Assembly (NCBI RefSeq): GCF_017639205.1
Contig: NZ_CP071139.1
Span: 7,687,501-7,751,500 of the forward strand
Length of the DNA: 64,000 nt
Source of the DNA: Streptomyces nojiriensis
GTDB lineage: Bacteria > Actinomycetota > Actinomycetes > Streptomycetales > Streptomycetaceae
Reading direction: 5' to 3'
Every line of letters starts with the position of its first letter. Positions within the stretch are counted from its first letter, which is position 1. Of the stretch, positions 17,543 to 25,800 are shown in pieces. The translations under genes and the position numbers were made by a program. The notes under the pieces were generated by a model. The model ran no database searches and was not told where the DNA came from. It worked only from the letters and a program-made list of their open reading frames with translations.

Positions 17543-17755
17543 ATGCCGGAGGCGGAAGTACCAGGCGTACCGGCCGCAGGCGCCTCCGACTCCCGGATCC
17601 TCACGCTCGCGCACCTCGGAGACTCTGCCGCGTCGGCCGCCGAGCTGCGGCTCTGGGACGTCATCAAGCCGCACGGCCCACTCGCTTTCCGTGGAAGGGC
17701 CACCGGCGAGCGGATCGCCCAGAGCGTAACGATCAAAGAAGTGGCGGAAGGCTGA
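17543..17755 (+). CDS. Possible small protein downstream of the caspase-like gene
   Basis: A 70-residue open frame starting with ATG three bases after the stop of the caspase-like gene. Codon third positions are mostly G or C, as in real genes here, and the protein is compositionally ordinary (SRILTLAHLGDSAASAAELRLW). Against it: no convincing ribosome site, no recognised family, and its last 23 bases overlap the end of the convergent protease gene. It could be a third gene of the plus-strand unit or a chance frame. Confidence 0.4.
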   Translation: MPEAEVPGVPAAGASDSRILTLAHLGDSAASAAELRLWDVIKPHGPLAFRGRATGERIAQSVTIKEVAEG

Positions 17756-19130
17756 CCGTGGGGTCACCGAGCAGGACCAGGCTCTGGCGGTCGATCGCGG
17801 ACAGCCGCAAGCGGGTCATCTTCTCGATGACGGACGCGTCGCCGCCCCTCAGCCGGTCGTTGAGGGTGAACCACGAGGTGTGCAGCTGGCCGACGGCGGC
17901 CCGGTACTCCCTGAAGGCGTAGGCGAGCGGTTCTCCCGCATAGAGGTGTGAAGAGAGTGCCGCGACGATCTCCCCGCCGAGCGGCTGCGGGGTGTCGGGC
18001 GCCTCCAGCGTCCAGCTGAACGTGGGCTCGACATGTCCGATGACGGCCCGCACGGGCTGCTTCCGGCCCAGAGCCGCCACCGCCGCCGGGGCGGTCATCG
18101 GGCCGAGGGCGGCGACCGCCTCGACGGTCTGGCAGGCGGACCACTCGGGGTGCAGCAACGAGGAGTACAGGCTCCGGCCCGCGCCGCCCGCCGAACAGCA
18201 GGCCTGGGCGAACCAGACGCAGCCGCTGGGGAGGGCCGCGGCCAGGGCGCCCGCGTCCAGTGGCACGTGGTTCCGGTCGACCGGCAGGCCGAGCGTGGCT
18301 CGCATCGCAGCGAGGTCACCGGACGGCCCGGTCATCCCGTGGCTGGAGGTGACCACCAGGCCGGGAGGGGACTGCGCCAGCGAAGCGAGGAGAGCTTCCC
18401 CCGTGGCCGCGTCGCCTGCGATCTCCTGGTACTCGTCCAGCGGGGGAGGGGTGGAGAGCGCGTCGGCCAGTGGTCCGCTGATCACGCTGCGCATCAGGTG
18501 GGTCATGTCGTCCTCCCCGTGGTCGACCGTCCACATCAGCGCCCGGTCCAGCTCCGCCAGTGCCTCCGGCCATCCTGCGATCAGGGCGTCTACGTAGTGC
18601 GCCAGCGCTTCTCCGGCCAGCGGGATGCGGCCCACCGAGTGGCGGGTACCGAGCGAGTACTGCACGGACCAGGGGATGTCCTGCGGCCCTCCGATGATGG
18701 CCACGTAGCGGGGCAGCCGGTCCGGGGCGACGCCGAAGTCGCTGAGACCGACGGCCGGGTCGTTGGGCGGGCTGCCGTCCGCGTAGTAGCGGCGCAGTAC
18801 CCGGTCCTCCATCTCCTGCGACCAGCGCAGTACGACGCTTCCCGGCCGGGCGGCGAGCAGCCGGTGCACCGGCTCCGGAGCGTCCGCGCCGGCCGCCTTC
18901 TGCGCGTCGGTGAGGCCGGGGCTGTGGTTCTCCGGGAGGAGGACCCCGTAGCCGACTGCGGGGTCCTGCCAGCAGGTCTCGGAGGCGGGCGGCCCGAACG
19001 CGAGCCGTTTCTGGCTGGGCGGCAGACCGGCCTGCCCGGCGCCCCAGTTCGCAGCCTCCTCGGCAACCTCGCCATGGGCCGCTTCGGTACCGGTCCAGGC
19101 GTCGAGGCGGATGTGCTGAGGCAGGTTCAT
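17733..19130 (-). CDS. Gingipain/C25-like caspase-clan peptidase
   Basis: A 465-residue protein with the C25 outline: VAIIGGPQDIPWSVQY and a GRIPL strand ahead of the active site. Catalytic His264 lies in VVTSSHGMTGP, catalytic Cys311 or Cys312 in VWFAQACCSAGG, and the domain ends with LVLLGDPTVSLPPLL. There is no signal peptide, unlike secreted gingipains, so it should act inside the cell. The ATG at 19130 overlaps the end of the CHAT gene, giving tight coupling. It is the last gene of the four-gene minus-strand operon. Cleavage specificity is unknown. Confidence 0.8.
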   Translation of the reverse strand: MNLPQHIRLDAWTGTEAAHGEVAEEAANWGAGQAGLPPSQKRLAFGPPASETCWQDPAVGYGVLLPENHSPGLTDAQKAAGADAPEPVHRLLAARPGSVVLRWSQEMEDRVLRRYYADGSPPNDPAVGLSDFGVAPDRLPRYVAIIGGPQDIPWSVQYSLGTRHSVGRIPLAGEALAHYVDALIAGWPEALAELDRALMWTVDHGEDDMTHLMRSVISGPLADALSTPPPLDEYQEIAGDAATGEALLASLAQSPPGLVVTSSHGMTGPSGDLAAMRATLGLPVDRNHVPLDAGALAAALPSGCVWFAQACCSAGGAGRSLYSSLLHPEWSACQTVEAVAALGPMTAPAAVAALGRKQPVRAVIGHVEPTFSWTLEAPDTPQPLGGEIVAALSSHLYAGEPLAYAFREYRAAVGQLHTSWFTLNDRLRGGDASVIEKMTRLRLSAIDRQSLVLLGDPTVSLPPLL

Positions 19131-20446
19131 TTCGGTTCCTCCTCCGGTAGCTGGGCCTCCGTCTCGGCGATCCGTTGCCGGACCTGTGCCAGCCGGGCGG
19201 GGTCGGTCGTGTCCGGGTCGAGTCCGGCCTCGTACTCCCGCCAGAAGTCCAGATAGCCGCGCAGCTCCGCGTAGGCGGCGGGCGACAGCCGGGGAGAGCC
19301 CCGGTAGACCAGGAGTGGTTCGTCCTGGGCGTAGAGCACCGGGTCGGTCCACGTGTCGATCGTCTCCGGATCGTCTGCGGCGAGCACCAGCCGGGGGGAG
19401 GTGAACGCGGCGGCCCAGTCGATCTCGCGGGGCTCGCCCGTGGGCGCCGCGGCCGTCACGACGGCGGCAATGACCTCCGGATAGAGCGCCTTGCAGAACC
19501 GGTCGGCCGAGACGATGTCCACAGCCCGGCGCATACCCGCGACCGCCGGGATGCCCTTCGATACCAGCTCGTGTGCCAGGGACCGGGACTCGACGGCGTT
19601 CGCCGTCGCGCAGGCGTTGAGCACGACCAGCCACGTCCCGCACGGCGCGAGGGCCTGCACCAGGTGCGAGAGGGCGAGCCGGACGGGATGTGGCTCCTCG
19701 TCCTTCGGCGCCAAGAAGTCCCCGACCGTCGCAAAGCCGAGGATGCGCTCGCCGGCCTGCGCCGCCTCGCCGTGACAGAGCAGGTGCAGAAGGTGAGGCC
19801 TGGCACTGGTGATGCTGTGGGCCAGCTCCGGCGTCGTGCCGGGCATGGGCGCGAAGGTGATCTCCAACGTGCCCCCGGACAGTCTGCCGTGGTGCGCGGC
19901 TGCCCCGTCCAGGACTTCCCTTTCGCCGCTGATCACGTGCAGGTGGGTGGCTATCGCACTGGCCTTCGGGGAGCTCAGGGCGGCGACCAGGGCGTCCAAC
20001 TGATTCTTGCCCTCGGCCCCGAGCGCGGACAGAACCGCGGTGACTCGCAACGGCGGGACGAAGGCGCGCGCCGCCACCTTCTGGCGGATCTTCGCGATGC
20101 GCCCGATCGGCCACCGCTGGTCGAGTGCGCAGAAGCTCCCCGTCCGGTCGTTGTAGATCTGCTCCCAGGGCATCGCGTCGGCCGACGGGGACACCATGCG
20201 GAAGTAGAGCGGTCCGGGCGGGGTGCCGGTCGGGGCGGCCAGGACGGCGTTCAGCCCCTCCTGCACCTGGGGATGCCCGAGGAGCAGCTGACGCAGGGTC
20301 TGTCCGTAGGCGACGAGCGTGCCGGCGGGGGCGGGCAGCGGCACCGGCAGCTGGTCTCCCATGTTCGCGATCTCGACCGTCGCGGCGTCGATCTTCAGGA
20401 AGGTCTGCTGCCCCTGGTACTCGAAGCTGACGACGGTACGCATCAC
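19127..20446 (-). CDS. CHAT-domain peptidase (caspase-like)
   Basis: A 439-residue CHAT (caspase HetF-associated) protein. The pre-domain hallmark MPWEQIYND is at residues 92-100, His225 is in LLHLLCHGEAA, and Cys279 is in WLVVLNACATANA. The C-terminal 110 residues hold a helix-rich tail (YLDFWREYEAGL...RIAETEAQLPEEE). It starts with two ATG codons, the first overlapping the stop of the upstream CHAT-like gene (ATGA), and its own end overlaps the C25-like gene. CHAT peptidases are known from gasdermin-activating and type III CRISPR-linked defence and from eukaryotic separase; here the partners differ. The intact dyad predicts an active protease. Confidence 0.85.
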   Translation of the reverse strand: MMRTVVSFEYQGQQTFLKIDAATVEIANMGDQLPVPLPAPAGTLVAYGQTLRQLLLGHPQVQEGLNAVLAAPTGTPPGPLYFRMVSPSADAMPWEQIYNDRTGSFCALDQRWPIGRIAKIRQKVAARAFVPPLRVTAVLSALGAEGKNQLDALVAALSSPKASAIATHLHVISGEREVLDGAAAHHGRLSGGTLEITFAPMPGTTPELAHSITSARPHLLHLLCHGEAAQAGERILGFATVGDFLAPKDEEPHPVRLALSHLVQALAPCGTWLVVLNACATANAVESRSLAHELVSKGIPAVAGMRRAVDIVSADRFCKALYPEVIAAVVTAAAPTGEPREIDWAAAFTSPRLVLAADDPETIDTWTDPVLYAQDEPLLVYRGSPRLSPAAYAELRGYLDFWREYEAGLDPDTTDPARLAQVRQRIAETEAQLPEEEPK

Positions 20447-21900
20447 GCTTCCTCCGTCCGTCCGTCAGCGAGCCCGCGCAGCTCGCTCATCGCCTTGGCC
20501 ACCCCTTGGTCGTAGGCCTGCTTCAGGGCCGGCGTCTCCCCTGGGACGCCGGCCGCCGTCAGCAGCTCCGCCGCCTTCGACTCCATGAACCGCTCGGTCG
20601 CGGCGACCCAGCCGGGTACGTAGTCCTCCGACGCGTACCGCCAGGCGACGGCGTCGCCTGGCACGGCCGCCAGCGCCTCTGGCAGCAGCGCCCGGCTTGT
20701 GGCGGAGTCGCTGATCGGCGCGCGGCCGGTCAGCCAGCGCTGCTGCGGTTGGTCGGGGTCGGGCCAGAACTGCGCCAGCGAGTACTTGACGTGCTCCGGC
20801 TGGAGGTACCCGAACAGGGCCGGGCCGCGCGGGATCGGCTCGCTTCCGGGTGGCGCCCCGACGAAGGCGTAAGCCCGCGCGAGGGCATCTCCGTCCGGGT
20901 CGTTGAGCAGGTCGCTGTAGAAGGTCGGTCCGGCGCGCTCCAGGCCGAGGGCGTCGGCGAGCAGGCGCGTCGAGACGTCGGAGGGGTTGTCCGGTGGTGA
21001 GCCCAGGGACAGGGTTGACGCGCCGATGCTGTCGGCGAGCAGCCGGATCTCTTCCCCGGCGACGTAGGTGCACGCCCGCGGGTCCACGGGTTGCGCCGGA
21101 TCCGGGCTCACGGTCAGCTGCGGCCGGCTGCCGTCGAAGCAGGCCGGCGCGACGAGGTGCAGGGCGCGGACCGCTTCCCCGTCCAGCCCGGTGGCGATCC
21201 AGTCCGCCCACGGCAGCGGGGTCGGGGAGCGCCGTGGCTTGCCGCCGGGCCCGCGGAACTGTGTCACACCCCGCTTGGACCGTTCCCGGTGCACGCGTAC
21301 GGCGTCCCCGGGGTCGTGCAGCAGGGTGTGAGGATCCGTCTTCGGGAGGCGTGCGCGCAGCTCGTCGTAGACGGTGAGGTCGCTGAACACATGGGTCTTG
21401 ACCCGGTTCGTGAAGGAGTGCCGCACAGCGCCTACGAACGCCTCCACGTAGGACGCCGCCCAGCCGGCGTCCGACGGCGCGTTGAGCACGACGGCCATGC
21501 TCCACACCCCGCCCGGGTCCGCGGCCACGGGCAGCCGGTCCGGGACCCGCAGCACGGGACGGTCCGTCGCGGGGGTGAGGACGTCCTCCCACGGGACGGC
21601 GCCCAGATGACCGTACGGGGGGACCAGCCGCAGCCACAGCGCCGACTCGCTGCCGGCCTCACCGGACACGAACTTCTTGGTCAACGAGACCAGTTCGGGA
21701 GGAACGTTGCTGTGCTCCGGCGGGTCGACACCCGGACCGAAGCCGTACGCCCCGACCGGGAGGGAGAGCCTGTGGCGCAGCTGCGGCCGGCCGTCAGGGC
21801 AGGTCAGCAGATCGGCCACAACGGCCGCCTCGCGCTGCGAGAGATCGAGCACCACCGAGAGCACCGCCAGGTGCCACCTGCGGATGTTGATCATCACCAT
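20443..21900 (-). CDS. CHAT-fold-like protein with degenerate active site
   Basis: A 485-residue protein that keeps the CHAT-type VPWEDVLTP motif (residues 102-110) and the following strand/helix order (VWSMAVVLNAPSDAGWAASYVEAFVGAV). Where active CHAT proteins have LHxxCHG it reads RALHLVAPACFDGSRP, without the catalytic His. No NAC/NAS-type Cys box follows. It is therefore probably a catalytically dead paralogue or scaffold; this is inference from hand alignment. The start ATG at 21900 has AGGAG five bases upstream. It lies 27 bases after the alpha/beta hydrolase gene and overlaps the active CHAT gene by four bases. Confidence 0.65.
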   Translation of the reverse strand: MVMINIRRWHLAVLSVVLDLSQREAAVVADLLTCPDGRPQLRHRLSLPVGAYGFGPGVDPPEHSNVPPELVSLTKKFVSGEAGSESALWLRLVPPYGHLGAVPWEDVLTPATDRPVLRVPDRLPVAADPGGVWSMAVVLNAPSDAGWAASYVEAFVGAVRHSFTNRVKTHVFSDLTVYDELRARLPKTDPHTLLHDPGDAVRVHRERSKRGVTQFRGPGGKPRRSPTPLPWADWIATGLDGEAVRALHLVAPACFDGSRPQLTVSPDPAQPVDPRACTYVAGEEIRLLADSIGASTLSLGSPPDNPSDVSTRLLADALGLERAGPTFYSDLLNDPDGDALARAYAFVGAPPGSEPIPRGPALFGYLQPEHVKYSLAQFWPDPDQPQQRWLTGRAPISDSATSRALLPEALAAVPGDAVAWRYASEDYVPGWVAATERFMESKAAELLTAAGVPGETPALKQAYDQGVAKAMSELRGLADGRTEEA

Positions 21901-21927
21901 GGCGTCTCCTGACGTACCGGGACACGG

Positions 21928-23277
21928 CTAGTCGGGGCGGGTGAGGTCGTGCAGCGCCCACCAGGTGACCGGGTTGCTGATGTCCGAGTGGCCGCCGATG
22001 GCGGGGACAGGGGTACCGCCGACGGTGACGTTGACGGTGCCGTTGACGGCGATGACGCGGGCACTGCCGTCCAGGGGGTAACTGGCCGCCCCGGGGACGA
22101 TGGCGTCCTGTACGACGGCGTCCCCGTCCAGGCCGGCCGGGCCGTAGCCGCCGAGGGCACCGTACAGGTGCGTATTGCCGACGGCCGCGGTCAGGGGCTC
22201 GCCGAGTTGACTGCCGCGCATGGCGAGGTGGAAGAACCTGGTGAGCGGCTCGTCATGAGCGGAGAACGTGGTCAGGAGGGGGCGTTCGAGCTTCGCGGGC
22301 ACCGTGCGGTAACCACCCGACCGGCCCGTGTTCTCGATGCGAGGTGCGAAGCACCAGCGGTTGACCGCGGGCTGGAGCAGCAGCATCGCGTGTGCCTTGC
22401 GCTCGGCGCTGGAGGCGGTCAGCGCCGAGAGGACGACGCGGGCACCGAAGGAGTGCCCGATGAGGTGCAGCCGTACGCCACTTTCCCGCAGGATGTGCTC
22501 CACGAGTGGACCGACACCGTGTGTGCCGACCGCTCCCGCGCGGGCCTTCATCTTCCACACCGATGCGATGCGCAGCAGGTCCCTCGGGTCGAAGGAGAGG
22601 GCGGCGGCGGCGGGAGCGCCGGACGAGGGCCCGCTGCCGATGGTGCCGAACGTGGTTCCAGGGGTCGGACCGGGAACGTTCCCGCCGCGGAGCGCGGCCC
22701 AGGCCTTGAGGAGTTCACCGGGGTCCGGGGGCGGTGACGCGTCGTCGGGGTCGGGTCCGGTACGCAGCGAGTTCAGGACGATCTCGGCCAGGCGCCGGGC
22801 GGTGACGGGGTCGACGGACGTTTGGCCATCGATCGCACTGACGAAGGACTCGTCGTCGTCCGCGGACAGCGACTCCGTGACCAGGCCGAGCATTTCCTCC
22901 TGCTCGGCGGCCTCGCGGCCGTCCGGGTCCGGCGCGCCCGCGATGACGGGGCCGCCCTCCCACGGCATCACGAAACTGGTGGACGGCCAAATGATCCCCA
23001 CCAGCAGCGGCGTGGAGCCCGCCGGCCGCGGGATGCCGAACTGCGTGCCCTGCGCGATGTACCCGGTGGCGAAGCCGTGGTAGCGGTCGAGGGCCTGGGC
23101 GAAGACGTTGTTCCAACCGTGGGCGAAGAGGTACACGTCCGTCACGGCGGCGAGCTGGTCCTTGACCTCCCTCTCCGCCTGCGGACTGCGCAGCCGCCCT
23201 TCCTCGTCGTAGCGCAGTAGGTACAGGGCTGCCATCTGGCCGCCGTCGAGCTCGATGTTCTGGAACGGGCCGGCCAT
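21928..23277 (-). CDS. Alpha/beta-hydrolase (lipase/esterase-like), first gene of the CHAT operon
   Basis: A 449-residue alpha/beta hydrolase. The oxyanion strand is VYLFAHGWNNVF (residues 48-59) and the nucleophile elbow is HLIGHSFGARV with Ser276. A late His candidate is in the AHDEPLTRFFHLAMR region. A roughly 160-residue insertion rich in Asp, Gly and Pro separates the two strands, and no signal peptide is present. The ATG at 23277 is set by a strong AGGGAGG five bases upstream; longer in-frame starts lack this. It leads the operon with the CHAT-like, CHAT and C25-like genes, so it may be the effector or the substrate controlled by them. Confidence 0.8.
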   Translation of the reverse strand: MAGPFQNIELDGGQMAALYLLRYDEEGRLRSPQAEREVKDQLAAVTDVYLFAHGWNNVFAQALDRYHGFATGYIAQGTQFGIPRPAGSTPLLVGIIWPSTSFVMPWEGGPVIAGAPDPDGREAAEQEEMLGLVTESLSADDDESFVSAIDGQTSVDPVTARRLAEIVLNSLRTGPDPDDASPPPDPGELLKAWAALRGGNVPGPTPGTTFGTIGSGPSSGAPAAAALSFDPRDLLRIASVWKMKARAGAVGTHGVGPLVEHILRESGVRLHLIGHSFGARVVLSALTASSAERKAHAMLLLQPAVNRWCFAPRIENTGRSGGYRTVPAKLERPLLTTFSAHDEPLTRFFHLAMRGSQLGEPLTAAVGNTHLYGALGGYGPAGLDGDAVVQDAIVPGAASYPLDGSARVIAVNGTVNVTVGGTPVPAIGGHSDISNPVTWWALHDLTRPD

Positions 23278-24036
23278 GTCGGCCTCCCTGGGAGCGCGGG
23301 ACTGCTTCGATTGCGGGATCCCTGATTTCATGCTCCGCCTGACCCACTGGTAGCACAACCCTCCCTCGCACGGCCGCCCCCTCGCAAATGCTTGCTGCTT
23401 CAACTGCCGCTCGGCGGTGGGTCCGGACGCCGAGCAGGCCACAGCGCCAGTGCGGAGGCCGAGGGCACGCCGCGGCGCTGAACGGCCGGCAGGGCCGGCG
23501 GACGGCGTGCGGCCTGCTCCTCGGGTGACTGCAGGTATCCCACCCTGGGCTGACGGAACCTGACGACCCGCCTGGCGATTTTCGAGATCGTCGCCGCTGG
23601 GCCGCCGGTCACAACTCACGAGCCCTTGCCGCTGCCTGGGCGGGCGTACAGAAGACGGAGCCGTTCTGCGCCGAGCTGTGCGCGAGCGCCTCCCCCTCCC
23701 GCACGGGTCGGGGCAATCGTCCGCCGGGCTGCGCATCAGCGCCGGCAGCGACGGCGGAGTCGAGCCCCACTGCAGCCGACCCACAGCGCACGTCCGCGCC
23801 GCCGCGGAGCCGGCCATGCGAACCCGGCGGCAAGCTGGGTGAGGTGTCGCCGTACCGCACGCGGGGCAGGGCGGGCTTCCGCACTGCTCTGACGATATGT
23901 TGGGAAGGCTGGCGATGGGGGGGAGTCCTGGAAGACCCGGGGAGAGCTGACCGGAGAGGCGAACCGTTGTAGGCTCCGAGGACTGCACTTGACCTGCGTA
24001 AAGCGGGCAGGTAGCCGACAATCCGGGAGTTTCTCC
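23278..24036. other. Gene-poor stretch between the protease operon and panD
   Basis: About 760 bases with only short open frames (for example at 23400-23612 and 23609-23884, minus strand). They have no ribosome site, no recognised family and mixed codon use. The right 150 bases should contain the panD promoter, and the left 60 bases the promoter of the protease operon. A cryptic remnant of a lost gene is possible, but I could not identify one. Confidence 0.5.
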
Positions 24037-24456
24037 ATGCTTCGTACCATGTTCAAGTCCAAGATCCACCGGGCTACCGTCACCCAGGCCGACCTGCACT
24101 ACGTCGGCTCCGTGACCGTCGACGCCGACCTGCTGGACGCGGCCGATCTGCTGCCCGGGGAGCTCGTCCACATCGTGGACATCACCAACGGGGCGCGGCT
24201 CGAGACCTACGTCATCGAGGGGGAGCGCGGGTCCGGAGTGATCGGGATCAACGGCGCCGCCGCGCACCTGGTGCACCCCGGGGACCTGGTCATCCTCATC
24301 AGCTACGCGCAGGTCGAGGACGCCGAGGCCCGGGTGTTCCAGCCCCGCGTCGTGCACGTGGACGGCGACAACCGGATCGTCGAGCTGGGGGCGGATCCTT
24401 CCGCTCCGGTACCGGGTACGGATCAGCGGCGCAGCCCGCACGCCGTGGCCGTCTGA
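24037..24456 (+). CDS. panD: Aspartate 1-decarboxylase proenzyme
   Basis: A 139-residue PanD that makes beta-alanine from L-aspartate for pantothenate and CoA. The self-cleavage site Gly24-Ser25 (HYVGSVTVD) gives the pyruvoyl group, and the N-terminal MLRTMFKSKIHRATVTQADL is a near-perfect family signature with catalytic Lys8 or Lys10 region and Tyr22. The C-terminal part (HLVHPGDLVILISYAQ) is also typical. The ATG at 24037 has a GGGAG site. Other pantothenate genes are not adjacent; a GNAT gene follows after 15 bases, possibly a maturation-type partner, although PanZ homology was not established. Confidence 0.95.
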   Translation: MLRTMFKSKIHRATVTQADLHYVGSVTVDADLLDAADLLPGELVHIVDITNGARLETYVIEGERGSGVIGINGAAAHLVHPGDLVILISYAQVEDAEARVFQPRVVHVDGDNRIVELGADPSAPVPGTDQRRSPHAVAV

Positions 24457-24471
24457 GGGAAGCGGGGGATC

Positions 24472-24813
24472 ATGCCGATCGAGTTCCAGGACGACCGTGA
24501 GGCCGGGCGGCTGCTCGCCGTCGAGGACGGGGCGGTGGTCGGTCACATCGCGTACTTCGTGCTCGCCGACGCGCCCCACGCCCTGGTCGCGGTGCACACC
24601 ATCGTCGAGCAGGGGCACGAGGGCCGCGGTATCGCCGGCGGGCTGGTGAGGACCTTCTACGGGATCGCCGCCGCCGAGGGGGCGCCCGTGGTGCCGCTGT
24701 GCCCGTATGCGGCAGGCTGGGCCGCCAAGCATCCCGACGAGGCGCCCGAGCCGGCCGCCGAGGTCGTAGTGGCGGCCAAGGCGCAGCTCGCCGCGGACCC
24801 CGGCCTCGGGTGA
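24472..24813 (+). CDS. YjdJ-type GNAT N-acetyltransferase
   Basis: A 113-residue short GNAT. The pattern is GHIAYFVL, VAVHTIVEQGHEGRGIAGGLV (CoA loop EGRGIAG), and VVPLCPYAAGWAAKHPD, which is typical of the small Gcn5-like YjdJ family. The ATG lies 15 bases after panD with a GGGGG-type ribosome site, and its stop overlaps the GTG of the next gene (GTGA). The three genes form an operon. The family's substrate is unknown. Confidence 0.85.
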   Translation: MPIEFQDDREAGRLLAVEDGAVVGHIAYFVLADAPHALVAVHTIVEQGHEGRGIAGGLVRTFYGIAAAEGAPVVPLCPYAAGWAAKHPDEAPEPAAEVVVAAKAQLAADPGLG

Positions 24814-25439
24814 CCGATCTGCTCCTGCTGCACACCTCGCCCGTGCACGTCCCGGTCTTCGACACCCTGCGCGACCGGGACCATCCGGGGGCCGTACTGC
24901 GGCACCTGGTGGTCGCGGAGCTGCTGGACCGGGCCCGCGCCGAAGGGCCGGAGTCGGTGGCTCCGGCCCTTCGGGGGCTGCTGCTCGCGCAAGCGGGGCC
25001 GCCCGTGCTGGTCACCTGCTCGACCATCGGCGCGACCGCGGAGTCACTGGCTCCGGCGCTCGGCGCCCCGGTGCTCCGGGTGGACCGGCCGATGGCGGCC
25101 GCCGCGGTACGGGCGGGGGCCCGGATCGCCGTACTGGCCGCCCTGGAGTCCACCCTCGCCCCGACCGGGGAGCTGCTGGCCGAGGAGGCCGGTGAACGGC
25201 CCGTGTCGGTCACCTCGCACCTGGTCGCCGGGGCCTGGGACCGCTTCGAGGCGGGGGACACCGCCGGCTACCTCGCCCGCGTCGCCGAGGCCGCCGACGC
25301 CGTCACCGGCGCCGACGTCATCGTGCTGGCCCAGGCCTCCATGGCCGGGGCCGCGGACCTGGCCACGGGCCCGGTCCCGGTGCTCTCCAGCCCGGCTCCG
25401 GGCCTGGCCGCGGGCCTGGCGATGTACTCGACCCGGTAG
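24810..25439 (+). CDS. Aspartate/glutamate racemase-like protein
   Basis: A 209-residue protein with the two-Cys or Cys-Ser architecture of Asp/Glu/hydantoin racemases. TDLLLLHTSPVHVPVFD opens the first half, and VLVTCSTIGATAESL carries the first active-site Cys. VIVLAQASMAGAADL occupies the place of the second Cys, replaced by Ser (or Ala). The loss of one Cys suggests an altered reaction such as decarboxylation or isomerisation, as in arylmalonate decarboxylase-like relatives. The GTG start is fixed by the overlap with the GNAT stop. Confidence 0.75.
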   Translation: MTDLLLLHTSPVHVPVFDTLRDRDHPGAVLRHLVVAELLDRARAEGPESVAPALRGLLLAQAGPPVLVTCSTIGATAESLAPALGAPVLRVDRPMAAAAVRAGARIAVLAALESTLAPTGELLAEEAGERPVSVTSHLVAGAWDRFEAGDTAGYLARVAEAADAVTGADVIVLAQASMAGAADLATGPVPVLSSPAPGLAAGLAMYSTR

Positions 25440-25478
25440 GGCAGGCATATCGTCCGGAATCGCGGGAAGGTGGGCCAT

Positions 25479-25658
25479 ATGGTGCGAAAGCGAAACGCAG
25501 AAGATACGCAGCCGCCCGTCCCGGGGCCGGGACCCTTCCCCGATCCCGAGCCCATTCCGCGGCCCGTGCCGCCCGTGCCGGCCCCGGTGCCGGAACCCGA
25601 CCCGGTCCCCGCCCCGCCGGGGCCCGCGCCGATCCCGCAGCCCGGACCCCTGAGCTAG
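25479..25658 (+). CDS. Small proline-rich protein
   Basis: A 59-residue protein: a basic start (MVRKRNAEDTQ) followed by about 45 residues made almost only of Pro with Val, Ala, Glu, Asp and Gly in PxPxP patterns. The ATG at 25479 has GGGAAGG eight bases upstream, which supports translation. There is no signal peptide or membrane segment. It lies 39 bases after the racemase-like gene. Function unknown; such short polyproline proteins may be poorly conserved. Confidence 0.55.
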   Translation: MVRKRNAEDTQPPVPGPGPFPDPEPIPRPVPPVPAPVPEPDPVPAPPGPAPIPQPGPLS

Positions 25659-25679
25659 TACCGGGCAGCGTCTTGTCGA

Positions 25680-25800
25680 TCATTCGTCGAGCCGGATGAG
25701 GGTGCCGCCGAGGACGGTCGCGGCGTCGGGTTCGGTCCGTTCCAGCACACCGCCCGCCACCCGGATGGGGCCGATGGCGGTCTCGGCCTGCGTGCAGTCG
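25680..25800 (-). pseudogene. C-terminal remnant of an unidentified gene
   Basis: On the minus strand a frame with good codon bias reads NDCTQAETAIGPIRVAGGVL and ends in LGGTLIRLDE then TGA. It has no start; the upstream side runs into the end of the VCBS-like frame in another phase. It looks like the 3' end of a protein-coding gene cut by a deletion or rearrangement. I cannot name the family. Confidence 0.4.

Noticed and set aside
23278..24036. Small minus-strand genes in the gap before panD
   Set aside because: Frames at 23400 and 23609 have no ribosome site, no family and mixed codon use.
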